Shown here piece after piece: positions 25,266 to 34,255 of a stretch of DNA of 64,000 nucleotides (positions are counted from its first letter, which is position 1; each line of letters starts with the position of its first letter). A program made the translations under genes and the position numbers. Source of the DNA: Rhizobium leguminosarum bv. trifolii WSM1325 (GTDB taxonomy: Bacteria; Pseudomonadota; Alphaproteobacteria; Rhizobiales; Rhizobiaceae). Under the pieces are notes generated by a model. That model worked only from the letters and a program-made list of their open reading frames with translations. It did not search any database and was not told the origin of the DNA. The DNA lies in NCBI GenBank assembly GCA_000023185.1, contig CP001622.1, positions 1,612,001 through 1,676,000 on the forward strand. Reading direction: 5' to 3'.

Positions 25266-26663
25266 TCAGTCGGCGAGGGCGGCCAGGATGCGAACCCAGG
25301 ATCGTATGCCTTTATGGAAGCTGGAGAGATCGTATTTTTCGTTCGGGCTGTGGACGCGGTTGTCGAAGCGGGCGAAGCCGACCAGCAGGGCATCGCATCC
25401 GAGCCGCCGTTTGAATTCGCCGATGATGGGGATCGAGCCTCCGGTGCCGGCAAGGGCTGCTTCGCATTGCCATTCCGTCGAAAGCGCCTGAAGCGTCCTG
25501 GTGAGAAACGGACTGTCTATCGGCATGACGGTTGCCGGCGAAAGCCCGTAATCCCTGAAGCTGACCGAACAATCTCTTGGGATTCGCTCGCGCACGTACC
25601 GCTGGAATGCATCGCGGATCGCGTAAGGATCCTGTCCCTCCACCAGGCGAAACGAAATCTTGGCGCTCGCCTTTGCCGGAATGACCGTCTTAAAGCCTTC
25701 GCCGGTATAGCCGCCGCTCATGCCGTTGATTTCGCAGCTCGGGCGCGCCCAGATCTGTTCGAGGACGGAACGGCCTGCCTCGCCGGCCGGATCTCTCAGG
25801 CCGATATCGCGAAGAAAGGCCTTCTCGTCGAAGGGCAGTCTCTTCCACAGCGCCTTGATGGAGTCGGGGAGTTCTTTCACGTCATCATAGAAACCCTCGA
25901 CCGCGACGCTACCGTCGGCGCGCCGCAGGTTCGAAACCACGTCTGACAGCACCTGCAGCGGATTGCGCGCGGCATTGCCGAACATGCCGGAATGCAGGTC
26001 TTGATCGGCGCAGGTGACTTCGATTTCCGTACTAAAGATACCGCGCAGCATCGTCGTGACGGCTGGCGTTTCGCGATCCCACATATCCGTGTCGCAGACG
26101 AAAACCGCATCGGCCTTCAATTCTTCTGCCGTGGTATCCAGAAAGGGTGCGAGGCTCGGACTGCCGGCCTCTTCCTCACCTTCGAACAGCACGCTCACCT
26201 GCACTGGCAGTTTCCCGGTGACACTTTTCCAGGCGCGGCAGGCTTCGACGAAGGTCATCAACTGCCCCTTGTCGTCGGACGCACCGCGCGCCACGATCGC
26301 GGTGTCGCCGTTTGGCAAGGCTTCCATGCGCGGCTCGAACGGATCGCTCTTCCACAGCGCCAGCGGATCGACCGGCTGGACATCGTAATGGCCGTAGAAC
26401 AGCAGATGCGGTCCGGACGCCGCCTTTTCATGGGCGACGACCATCGGATGGCCGGTCGTTTTGCGCACCGATGCTTCGAAGCCGATGTCCGTTAGGTCTC
26501 GGCTCAGCCATTCGGCGGCAGTGCGGCATTGTTCGCGATAGGCCGGATCGGTCGAGATGCTCGGAATGCGGATCAGGTCGAAAAGCCGCGCCAGGCTGTC
26601 ATCGAGGCTCCGGTCCACATGGGCAAGAACGGCATCGATATGCTGATTGTTGGCACTGGTCAT
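25266..26663 (-). CDS. M20-family metallopeptidase (dipeptidase)
   Basis: The 465-residue protein has the M20 di-zinc signature: HYDVQPVDPL (His ligand and Asp near residue 90), ARGASDDKGQ (bridging Asp), FEGEEEAGSP (catalytic and metal Glu), and a late NEKYDLSSFHKG with a His ligand. The inserted dimerisation domain is present (DLHSGMFGNAARNP). Such enzymes hydrolyse dipeptides or related amides. GAGGAG precedes the ATG. It starts 17 bases after the ABC ATPase stop, suggesting the importer brings in its substrate. Confidence 0.9.
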   Translation of the reverse strand: MTSANNQHIDAVLAHVDRSLDDSLARLFDLIRIPSISTDPAYREQCRTAAEWLSRDLTDIGFEASVRKTTGHPMVVAHEKAASGPHLLFYGHYDVQPVDPLALWKSDPFEPRMEALPNGDTAIVARGASDDKGQLMTFVEACRAWKSVTGKLPVQVSVLFEGEEEAGSPSLAPFLDTTAEELKADAVFVCDTDMWDRETPAVTTMLRGIFSTEIEVTCADQDLHSGMFGNAARNPLQVLSDVVSNLRRADGSVAVEGFYDDVKELPDSIKALWKRLPFDEKAFLRDIGLRDPAGEAGRSVLEQIWARPSCEINGMSGGYTGEGFKTVIPAKASAKISFRLVEGQDPYAIRDAFQRYVRERIPRDCSVSFRDYGLSPATVMPIDSPFLTRTLQALSTEWQCEAALAGTGGSIPIIGEFKRRLGCDALLVGFARFDNRVHSPNEKYDLSSFHKGIRSWVRILAALAD

Positions 26664-26680
26664 CGTTACTCCTCAGCGGC

Positions 26681-27739
26681 TCAATCTTCCGGGTCGAGAA
26701 TGCAGCATTGCTCGGCCACGGGTGTCAACACGGCGGACGCGCCCGTTTCCAGCGGGTCGGACAGCGCGCCATTGGCGGTGATCTCTCCTGCTGATGTCAT
26801 GCATTTGTACTGATAGGCCCGGCCGAGATAGGTGCGCGTGCCGAGCACGGCCGCGATGCCATCACCGTCACGGCTGACGGCAAGACCGTCTGCACGGCAG
26901 GCCAGTATGAAGTCGTCCTTGATTGGCCCGAATGTTTCCTGAGACAGCTGCAGCCGCGCGCCGCCGGTTGTTTCGGCGGTCACAAGCGCGCCGTTGCGCG
27001 CGGTCACCTTCATGCCGATCAGGTTCTCGAAGCCGACGAAGCGGGCGACGAAAGCGTTGGCCGGCTGGCGATACAGCACCTCCGGTGCGTCAAGCTGCAT
27101 GATGCGCCCCGCATTCATGATCGCAACCCTGTCGGAGATCGAGAATGCCTCCTCCTGGTCATGGGTGACGTAAAGCGAGGTCGTGCCGTTGGCGCGCTGG
27201 AGCTGCCTGATCTCGACGCGCATGTCGATCCTGAGCTTTGCATCCAGATTGGAAAGCGGCTCGTCGAACATCAGAAGCGGCGGCTCGATGACCAGGGCCC
27301 GGGCGAGAGCCACACGCTGTTTCTGGCCGCCTGACAGAGCCGACGGCAGGCGGTCGGCGAGGGCGGCAAGTCCGACACGCTCCAGCATGGCCATCGTTCT
27401 TTTCGTCCGTTCCGGCAGGGGAATACGACGCTGCCTCAGGCCGAAGGCGACATTGTCCTGCACGCTCAGGTGAGGAAAAAGCGCGTAGTTCTGAAAGACC
27501 AGGCCGATGTCGCGCGCATGTGCGGGGAGGCCGGTCAGGTCGCGCTCGCCGAGCTTGATGCTGCCGCTGCTCGGCTGCAGAAAGCCGGCCACGAGGCGCA
27601 ATGTCGTCGTCTTGCCGCAGCCGCTGGAGCCGAGCAGGGAGACCAGTTCCCCGGCCATGATTGAGATCGACAGGTCTTTGAGCACCTGCGTGCTGCCGTA
27701 ATGGGCGGAGATGGAATCGATGGTGAGGGATACGGTCAA
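26681..27739 (-). CDS. ABC transporter ATP-binding protein (PotA type)
   Basis: The 352-residue ATPase has Walker A GSSGCGKTT (37-45), signature LSGGQ (135-139), Walker B LLMFDE (155-160) and a C-terminal TOBE regulatory domain. It belongs to the spermidine/putrescine and ferric-ion importer class. The start reads TTG with no good Shine-Dalgarno, but it lies 7 bases after the permease stop, so translational coupling is likely. It powers the importer formed by the next three genes. Confidence 0.9.
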   Translation of the reverse strand: MTVSLTIDSISAHYGSTQVLKDLSISIMAGELVSLLGSSGCGKTTTLRLVAGFLQPSSGSIKLGERDLTGLPAHARDIGLVFQNYALFPHLSVQDNVAFGLRQRRIPLPERTKRTMAMLERVGLAALADRLPSALSGGQKQRVALARALVIEPPLLMFDEPLSNLDAKLRIDMRVEIRQLQRANGTTSLYVTHDQEEAFSISDRVAIMNAGRIMQLDAPEVLYRQPANAFVARFVGFENLIGMKVTARNGALVTAETTGGARLQLSQETFGPIKDDFILACRADGLAVSRDGDGIAAVLGTRTYLGRAYQYKCMTSAGEITANGALSDPLETGASAVLTPVAEQCCILDPED

Positions 27740-27746
27740 GAGCGTT

Positions 27747-28538
27747 CTACTTTGTCAGGAAGGTGAGGCCGAGCGTGGCCTCGACGACGGCCATGACGCC
27801 GACTGTGACGAACATCAGCAGTACCGATACCGACGCGATTGTCGGATCGAAGAATTGTTCCATATGCGCAAGGATCTGGATCGGCAGCGTCGAGATGCCC
27901 GGCCCCGTCAGGAAGACCGAAACCGACACGTCGTTGATCGAGGTGATGAAGGCGAGGATGAAGGCGGCAATGACGCCGGCGCGGATGTTCGGCAGGACCA
28001 CGGTCAGGAAGGTTTTCAGCGGCGGGCAACCGAGGCTGATCGCCGCCTCCTCGACGGAAAAATCGAAGGCCGCCAGGCTGGCGCCGACGACACGCACCGA
28101 ATAGGGCAGGATCAGCAGGGCATGGCCGACCAGCAGGCTGATGAAGATCGGCAGCCCGAGGCCGATCGTCACCGATTTCATTAGCGAGAATCCGAAGACG
28201 ATTTCCGGCACCAGGATCGGCAGCACGAAAATGGTGGACAGCCAGCGCGGCAATTCCACCCGATAGCGGTTGATCGCATAGGCGGCCGGGACACCGATCA
28301 GCAGGGAGAGCGCCGTGCCGAGAAAAGCGACCTGCAGGCTGGTGATCGCGGTGGTGCGGAAGGCCTCGATTTCGAAGATATTGACGAACCACCGCAACGT
28401 CAGGCCCTGCGGCGGGAAAGTCAGATAGGTCGTGTCGCTGACGGCCGCACCGATGATGATGACCAGCGGTGCGAGCAGGAAGAAGAAAACGCAGGCCGCG
28501 AAGGCGGCGAGGGTCGGGTGAATGCGCCTGTCCATCAC
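27747..28538 (-). CDS. ABC transporter permease (PotC type)
   Basis: The 263-residue protein has six predicted membrane helices and the EAA-type loop (EEAAISLGCPPLKTFLTVVLPNI region) that contacts the ATPase. It belongs to the polyamine/iron importer permease family. It overlaps the preceding permease gene by 4 bases and starts with ATG at 28538. Confidence 0.9.
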   Translation of the reverse strand: MMDRRIHPTLAAFAACVFFFLLAPLVIIIGAAVSDTTYLTFPPQGLTLRWFVNIFEIEAFRTTAITSLQVAFLGTALSLLIGVPAAYAINRYRVELPRWLSTIFVLPILVPEIVFGFSLMKSVTIGLGLPIFISLLVGHALLILPYSVRVVGASLAAFDFSVEEAAISLGCPPLKTFLTVVLPNIRAGVIAAFILAFITSINDVSVSVFLTGPGISTLPIQILAHMEQFFDPTIASVSVLLMFVTVGVMAVVEATLGLTFLTK

Positions 28539-29359
28539 ACCGCCATCGGATTGAGCCGGCGCGCGATGCGGCTCATGATGAGGACGACGCCGAGCGTCAG
28601 CACCACCATGATGGCGGCGATCGTCGATGCACCGACCCAGTCGAAAGTCACCATGGCGCGCTGGTAGAGAAAGGTCCCCATCATCATCTGTTTTTCTCCG
28701 CCAAGCAGTTGCGGTGTCGCATAGGAGGTGAAGCTGCCGGTGAAGACCAGGACCGCGCCGACGATGAGGCCGGGTGTCGCGAGCGGCAGGATCACCTGAA
28801 AGAATGTCATCAGCGGTCTCGCGCCGAGCGAGGCGGCGGCATCGATCAGATCGCGCGGGATGCCTTCAAGCACCCCGACCAGCGTCAGGATCATCAGGGG
28901 AACGAAGAGATAGACCATGGCGACGATCACCGAGCCTTCGGTGTAGAGCATCGAAAGCGGCTCCCCGATAATGCCGGTCGAGATCAGCATGGCGTTCAGG
29001 ATGCCGTTTTTCCCGAGAATGATCAGCCATGCGAAGGAGCGGACGACAACACCGGTCAGCAGCGGAAAAACCGCCGCGATGATCATGATGCTCTTTGCGC
29101 GACCGGGCATCTGCGCGATCACATAGGCGGTGAGGAAACCCACGGTGAGGGAGATCGCCGTCGTGACCAGGGCGACCTCCAGCGTCCGATAAAGAACCGC
29201 CCGCCGAAAGCCGCTGCTGAAGAATGTCACATAGGGCGCAAACACGCCCTTCGGCTCCGCAAACGTCGCCGCGATGGTGATGGCCACGGGAACGATGAGA
29301 AGCACAACGACCGCAATCGTCGCCGGCATCGTCAATCCCCACCTGGCAAAATGCTTCAT
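28535..29359 (-). CDS. ABC transporter permease (PotB type)
   Basis: About 274 residues with six membrane helices and an EAA loop (DAAASLGARPLMTFFQVILPL). The start at 29359 (MKHFARWGL) is preferred because the first membrane helix follows directly; a longer frame to 29797 runs back through the binding-protein gene and is spurious. No strong Shine-Dalgarno is seen. It pairs with the PotC-type permease to form the channel. Confidence 0.88.
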   Translation of the reverse strand: MKHFARWGLTMPATIAVVVLLIVPVAITIAATFAEPKGVFAPYVTFFSSGFRRAVLYRTLEVALVTTAISLTVGFLTAYVIAQMPGRAKSIMIIAAVFPLLTGVVVRSFAWLIILGKNGILNAMLISTGIIGEPLSMLYTEGSVIVAMVYLFVPLMILTLVGVLEGIPRDLIDAAASLGARPLMTFFQVILPLATPGLIVGAVLVFTGSFTSYATPQLLGGEKQMMMGTFLYQRAMVTFDWVGASTIAAIMVVLTLGVVLIMSRIARRLNPMAV

Positions 29360-29387
29360 CTTAAAACTCGTGGCATGTCCTGATATC

Positions 29388-29426
29388 GGAAGCGCCGCAT
29401 CTCGGATGCGGATGCGCGGCGCTTCC
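29388..29426 (-). terminator. Intercistronic hairpin after the binding-protein gene
   Basis: An 11-bp stem (GGAAGCGCCGC / GCGGCGCTTCC) lies in the 131-bp gap between the binding-protein gene and the permease gene. No T-tract follows on the minus strand, so it may be a 3' stabilising hairpin that keeps binding-protein mRNA in excess, not a full terminator. Confidence 0.45.
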
Positions 29427-29490
29427 ATGTCTGGCCCAGGTCTGGCCCAGGACTGGCAATAAACCGGCCTCAGGTCGGATATCGCGCAGC

Positions 29491-30531
29491 TTACTGACCG
29501 AAGACTTCGTTCCAGCGATCGATCCAGTCGGCCTTGGCAGCGTTCATCTTGGCATAGTCGATTCGGGTAAGGCTCGCGACCATATCCGGGCCATAGGTCC
29601 AGATCTTCGCCTGGTCCGGCGTCAGGCTGACCTTTGTCGAGATCGGCGCATCGACGCCTTGTTCGGCTTCGGCCTGCTGGACGTCCTTTGACAGGATGAA
29701 GTTGATGAACTGATGGGCGAGTTCGACATTTTCCGAACCCTTCGGGATGTTCACGGTGTTCAGCGTGGCGATATCGCCGTCCTTGAGCTTGGCCCACGTC
29801 ATCGTCGGAACGGCCGCCTGCATCGATGCCAGGGTAAAGTCCTGGGCCAGCGCAACGCGCACTTCGCCTGTTGATATCAGGTTCACCAGCTCCGAGCCGG
29901 TGTTGTAGTTCTTGACGACATTGGGCTTCAGCGCCTCGATTTCCGAGAAGGCCTTGTCGGTGTCTTCATAGGCATCGGCGCCACCATGCTTGCCGGCTTC
30001 CAGAACGACCAGTGGGCCGGCCGTGGTGGTGATGCCGGGCAGGGAGACGGAGCTCTTCAGATCGTCGCGCCACAGGTCGCCCCAGGCGGTGATCGGTGGG
30101 TTGACCTTGGCGGAGTCATAGACGATGCCGACGCGTCCGATCGTATAGGCCGGGCCGTATTTGCCCTGAGGCGCCTTGCCCAGTTCGTAGATATCCGCAA
30201 GGTTCGGGATCTTCGACGCATCGATCTCCTGGAACAGTCCCTGTTCGATGCCGAGCTGCGAGAAACTGTCGGTGAGATAGATGACATCGACGCCCTTGCC
30301 ATCGCGCAATTTCAGCTTGTTGAGCCGGTCGGCATTGTTGCCGGTTTCGAACACGATCTCGCAGCCGCAGATCTTCTTGAAGGGCGTGATGATGTTCGCA
30401 TTCATCTTCTCGCCGTTATAGCCCCACCAGGAGATGGTCAGCGTCTTCGATTGCGCATGGGCCGCGGCGGTGTTGCCGACGGCGGCAAGCAGCGCAAGAG
30501 ACAGGATTTGGGCAAAACGTCTGGCCTTCAT
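29491..30531 (-). CDS. ABC transporter periplasmic binding protein (PotD-like)
   Basis: About 346 residues with a signal peptide (MKARRFAQILSLALLAA, cleavage near AHAQ). The mature protein is a type II solute-binding protein of the spermidine/putrescine and 2-aminoethylphosphonate class (LTISWWGYNGEKM opening, PAYTIGRVGIVYD). The start at 30531 has AAGGA about 8 bases upstream. An unusual CGC pair (KKICGCEIVF) lies near residue 45. The ligand may be a polyamine, purine derivative or small peptide; the peptidase and deaminase neighbours leave this open. Confidence 0.88.
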   Translation of the reverse strand: MKARRFAQILSLALLAAVGNTAAAHAQSKTLTISWWGYNGEKMNANIITPFKKICGCEIVFETGNNADRLNKLKLRDGKGVDVIYLTDSFSQLGIEQGLFQEIDASKIPNLADIYELGKAPQGKYGPAYTIGRVGIVYDSAKVNPPITAWGDLWRDDLKSSVSLPGITTTAGPLVVLEAGKHGGADAYEDTDKAFSEIEALKPNVVKNYNTGSELVNLISTGEVRVALAQDFTLASMQAAVPTMTWAKLKDGDIATLNTVNIPKGSENVELAHQFINFILSKDVQQAEAEQGVDAPISTKVSLTPDQAKIWTYGPDMVASLTRIDYAKMNAAKADWIDRWNEVFGQ

Positions 30532-30803
30532 GAGCAATGTCCTTCTGTGAAAAGCGGCGTTGGCAATCGGGATCATACCCCCACGATTTGAGGGATACTA
30601 TTTTTTGATCGATCGGGCCGCAAGCTCAATAATTGGGCAAATACGATCTTGTGCGGAGAATTTTCTGGGACCGGACCATCAGCTAACTCCCGGTTGATGG
30701 CGTTTGGTCATCGCTCACAAAACGTGTGGTCCATCAGCGCTTTACACATCCGGGCATGGTCTCTACGGTCCGGCGGTTCCAGCTTCTCACGGGCATTCCA
30801 TTC

Positions 30804-32681
30804 ATGGCCACTTCGCACACTGTTCTTCCTGATGATCTGCTGATCAACGCGTCCGACGAGGTTCTGACGCGCCAGGATCTCGTGCTGACGGCGCTCGGAC
30901 GCCGGCCCGCCGACAGGCTGTTGCGCGTGGGAAGGTTGCTCGATGTCCATTCGAGGACATGGCTTGACGATCAGGAGATCGTCATCAAGGGCCGCCGTAT
31001 CGCCTATGTCGGCCCCGCCGGCAGTTACGAAGGCGAAGTGAGCGAGCGGTTCTCGGAGCCCGATCTTGCGGCCGTGCCGGGCTTCGGCGAGGCACACAAA
31101 CATATCGAAAGCTCCCATCTGACGCCGGAATGGGAGGCGGCTTTGGTGATGCCGCATGGGGTGACCTGGACATGCGAGGCGAGCCACGAATTTTCCAACG
31201 TCAACGGCGCCCGCAATCTGGAATTCTGGCTGGAAGCGCGCCGGCGCGGATCGCCGATGAAAATCTTTCCCCTGCCTGGCTCCGCCGTCCCTCCGACCGC
31301 CTATGAGTGGGGTGGCGGCTGGTTCGGCTACGACGAACAGAAGGCCTTCCTTTCCGAAAGCCTGATGGTCGCCGGGCTCGACGAGGTCATGGACTGGCCG
31401 TCCATATCCGATCCTGGCAATCCCTCCTACGATCGGCTGTGGGGCATGATCGGCGCGACCTTCGAGCAGCGCGGCGTGGTCGAAGGCCACGGCGCCGGAC
31501 TGCGCGACATGGCCTCGATCAATGCCTTTGCCGCGGCAGGTCTCGCCTCCGATCACGAAGGCTGGTTTCTCGATGAAATCTGGCAGAAGCTCCTCCACGG
31601 TCTTTTCATCGAGCTCAGGCCGCATTCCCTGCCGGAGGTCATCCGCGGGCTGATCGACAAGGGGCTGACGGACTGGTCGCAGATCGCCCTGGTGACCGAC
31701 GACCGCAGCGCCTCGGACACGCTGAAAATCGGTGCGACCGACCACAATGTCCGCCTCGCCATTGAAAACGGCCTTGCGCCGGAGATCGCCATCCAGTGCG
31801 TCACCCTCAATCCGGCACGCCATATGCGGCTGACGCCGTGGGTCGGGTCGATCGCGCCGGGCCGTTTCGCCGATATCGTTCTTTTGGACGATGTCGCCAG
31901 CCTGTCGATCGCAAAGGTATGGGCGGACGGGCGCCCGGTATCCGAGGGACCGACATTCATAGGCGCGCGTCCTGAAATCGACTGGCCGCAATGGGCGACG
32001 CGCACCGTGAAAATAGACCGGACGGTCACGGCTGACGATTTCCGCATCGAGGCGCCGCCGAACCGGACCACGGTCAACGCAGCACTTTTGCGGCCGTTTC
32101 ACTGGCACGACGATTTCATCACCATGGAATTGCCGGTGGAAGAGGGGGCCGTGCAGCGGGATCCCGCGCGCAATGTCACCAAGTTCTCGATTGTCGACCG
32201 GTTTTCCGGAGAGGCCAAGGTCTCCAGGATGTTCTGGCTCGGCACTGGACCGCGCACGCCGGAGACGGCGCTCGCCTCCACGCTCGGGCACGACAAGCAC
32301 AATATCTGGACGGTCGGCTCCTCCGACGAGGCGATGGCGATATCAGTCAATGCCCTGAACGAGCAGCAGGGCGGCTGGGCGCTGGTATCCCGTGGCAAGA
32401 TTCTCGCCCGCGTCCACTACGAGGTCGGCGGCCTGATGACGGCGCGTTCGGCCGAAGCACTCGATGCGGAGATGCAGGCTCTTTATGCCGCCGGCGCCGG
32501 GATCGACTGGATGTACGAGCCGACTTTTTCGCCTCGATGGTGGCCGGGATTTCCCGAACGCCTGTCGTTTGCGACACTGACCTGCTCGCCCTGGCGCTGG
32601 GTGCTGGTCGCGCCGTCGGAGCTGGCGCCGGAGGGGTTCGTGAACGTGCTCACCGGCAAAACCCATCCGATTGTCTGGTGA
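30804..32681 (+). CDS. Adenine deaminase-like amidohydrolase
   Basis: About 625 residues of the adenine deaminase (AdeC) family, a metal-dependent amidohydrolase expected to convert adenine to hypoxanthine. Metal site segments are visible: GFGEAHKHIESSHL, GHGAGLRDM (canonical DGHAPGL), SDHEGW and TDDRSASD. Two signature segments differ from classical AdeC: HGVTWTCEASHEFSNV stands where adenine deaminases have HGTTTVVADPHEIANV, so the substrate may differ. The C-terminal AdeC domain ends at TGKTHPIVW. The start is uncertain (30804 or 30756, no clear ribosome site). It is divergent from the ABC operon. Confidence 0.82.
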   Translation: MATSHTVLPDDLLINASDEVLTRQDLVLTALGRRPADRLLRVGRLLDVHSRTWLDDQEIVIKGRRIAYVGPAGSYEGEVSERFSEPDLAAVPGFGEAHKHIESSHLTPEWEAALVMPHGVTWTCEASHEFSNVNGARNLEFWLEARRRGSPMKIFPLPGSAVPPTAYEWGGGWFGYDEQKAFLSESLMVAGLDEVMDWPSISDPGNPSYDRLWGMIGATFEQRGVVEGHGAGLRDMASINAFAAAGLASDHEGWFLDEIWQKLLHGLFIELRPHSLPEVIRGLIDKGLTDWSQIALVTDDRSASDTLKIGATDHNVRLAIENGLAPEIAIQCVTLNPARHMRLTPWVGSIAPGRFADIVLLDDVASLSIAKVWADGRPVSEGPTFIGARPEIDWPQWATRTVKIDRTVTADDFRIEAPPNRTTVNAALLRPFHWHDDFITMELPVEEGAVQRDPARNVTKFSIVDRFSGEAKVSRMFWLGTGPRTPETALASTLGHDKHNIWTVGSSDEAMAISVNALNEQQGGWALVSRGKILARVHYEVGGLMTARSAEALDAEMQALYAAGAGIDWMYEPTFSPRWWPGFPERLSFATLTCSPWRWVLVAPSELAPEGFVNVLTGKTHPIVW

Positions 32682-32790
32682 CATCGCGGCCCGCTAAATT
32701 TCCACCTGATTGATCTTCTTACTGCAGCAAATAGAAAGCATTAACCATAGTCCAGTAGACAACGAACAGGATCAAAGGAACCTGTGTTCG

Positions 32791-33090
32791 ATGGCTACTG
32801 AAATGACCCGCCGGCCTGCCGGCGCCAATGAAGGCAAGATTATTGCCTTTCCCGCTGGAACCGGAACTGCCAATGTCGAGCGCTGCGCTCGCGAACTCGG
32901 CCGGCGGCACGGCGCAGATGCGATAGAATTTTGGAAGGCCGAATGCCGCAGGCTTGCCGATCAGCTTCTGGCGGCCGGTATGCCGGAGAGCGATGTCGGT
33001 CAGCGGGTGCTGCAGTTTCAGCAAGATGTCCAGAGCGAACTGGTCTTCAGCCACCAAAACGGACCACTGCCCAAGTCTCAAAACCGATAG
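32791..33090 (+). CDS. Small DUF6074-family protein
   Basis: A 99-residue cytoplasmic protein. The core GADAIEFWKAECRRLADQLLAAG and ESDVGQRVLQFQQDVQSEL is a helical pattern common in small rhizobial proteins grouped as DUF6074. Function is unknown. AAGGAA lies about 11 bases before the ATG. A longer frame to 32710 lacks a start signal. Confidence 0.7.
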   Translation: MATEMTRRPAGANEGKIIAFPAGTGTANVERCARELGRRHGADAIEFWKAECRRLADQLLAAGMPESDVGQRVLQFQQDVQSELVFSHQNGPLPKSQNR

Positions 33091-33131
33091 CGGCGATCTT
33101 CGGGGAGGTCTGCCGGATCTGAGTGGTCGTC

Positions 33132-33638
33132 CTATCCCTCTTCGTAAACCGCCTCCGGCGGCAACGCCAGCAGGCGGTCCGCCATCTCCTGCTTTAGCCA
33201 GGCGAGACGCTCCTCTTCCTGGGGTGTCCGGTCGGGCTTGCGGCCGAGCATGATGAATTCCTCGCGGACATGGCCGTCGCGTAGTTGCAGGGTGACGGTG
33301 CGGCCGCGATAGCTGAGCTCGAAGACGTAGCGGGCGAGGATATCGCCGCGCTCCGGCCGATCGAGCAAGGGGTCGACGCTGTAGCGTCCTTCCGAAAATG
33401 CGCGTGTCACCATTTCGAAGGCGTCACGCCCGCCCGGGCCGCGAAAGGCCGTGCGGATCGAGATTTCGCGGCGCTCCGGTGGTCCGTCGGCGCTGAGCAT
33501 CGGAAAGGCGCGCTCCATCACCTTGAAGGCATGGGCGACACCACCGGGAAAACCATAGCCGTGATAATGCATGATGTCGGCGAAGCCATAGGCAAGCGGC
33601 TTGCCGTCTTCGAGCACTTCGATCTTCGTTTCGTTCAT
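33132..33638 (-). CDS. FmdE-like protein (distant), last gene of the metal-type ABC operon
   Basis: The 168-residue protein contains HYHGYGFPGGVAHAFKVMER, which resembles the FHGHxCPG opening of FmdE-domain proteins from formylmethanofuran dehydrogenase operons, though the Cys is replaced by Phe. A later GGRDAFEM may correspond to the DAI-type segment. The similarity is by eye only and distant. FmdE-type proteins are sometimes encoded near molybdate or iron-type importers. It overlaps the preceding gene by 4 bases, so it is translated with it. No signal peptide is seen. Confidence 0.6.
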   Translation of the reverse strand: MNETKIEVLEDGKPLAYGFADIMHYHGYGFPGGVAHAFKVMERAFPMLSADGPPERREISIRTAFRGPGGRDAFEMVTRAFSEGRYSVDPLLDRPERGDILARYVFELSYRGRTVTLQLRDGHVREEFIMLGRKPDRTPQEEERLAWLKQEMADRLLALPPEAVYEEG

Positions 33639-34255
33639 TCCGATTTTTCCTTGTCCAGTTCCTTGCGCATCCAGGGAAGGAAACCATCCAGGAAGCGCGT
33701 CGTCGCCGGCATGAAATGCGATCCGTGGTGGAAGCAGGGGTCGAGGCTGGTGATCACCATGCGTCCCGCCGTCGTGACCTCGTCTAAATAGAGGATCGGC
33801 TTGCCTTCCTCGTTCACCGCCAGAACCTCGACGCCCTCTGGTGGAGCGAACCAGCCGTGAAGGTGCCAGGTCAGATCGTCCTGCCCGAGATGTTCGAACA
33901 GCGAATGGCCGGGTGCTGCGATCCTGACGCCGAGATCGGCGCCCTCAGTCAGCCACCACCACCAGTTTGTCGGTTGCGGCGTGAAATGGATCGCTGGCAG
34001 AAACGCTTCCCATGCCGTCTCGCCGGTCGCAACGATCGTGCCGCCCTGGTCGAGATAGGCGCGCAGCTGTGCTGCATGCGGCGCCATCCGGTCCGCCGGC
34101 GTCCGGCAGGGAATGAACAGCACCTGGTGTTCGCTGAGGTCGACCGAGAGCAGCTCCTCCGGGCGCAACAGCCTGTCGAAATGATGCCGGTAACGCGGCG
34201 CTTCCAGCGTCTCGATGTGGTAGTAGGCGCCGGGATGGATCGCGAGCACGCTCAT
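33635..34255 (-). CDS. Class I amidotransferase-fold protein B (ThuA-like)
   Basis: The 206-residue protein begins MSVLAIHPGAYYHIETLEAP and shows the alternating strand pattern of class I glutamine amidotransferase-like folds, with HQVLFIPCRTPADRM and GGTIVATGETAWEAFLP. The usual GxCxG nucleophile elbow is not seen. His- and Trp-rich segments follow (a run of four Trp after QPTN, TWHLHGWF and CFHHGSHF), the last a possible metal or ligand site. A longer frame to 35023 is the wrong frame of the neighbouring gene. It overlaps both neighbours by 4 bases. Confidence 0.72.
   Translation of the reverse strand: MSVLAIHPGAYYHIETLEAPRYRHHFDRLLRPEELLSVDLSEHQVLFIPCRTPADRMAPHAAQLRAYLDQGGTIVATGETAWEAFLPAIHFTPQPTNWWWWLTEGADLGVRIAAPGHSLFEHLGQDDLTWHLHGWFAPPEGVEVLAVNEEGKPILYLDEVTTAGRMVITSLDPCFHHGSHFMPATTRFLDGFLPWMRKELDKEKSE

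Noticed and set aside
29428..29456. Tandem 11-mer TCTGGCCCAGG
   Set aside because: Only two units in an intergenic gap; no sign of a regulatory role.
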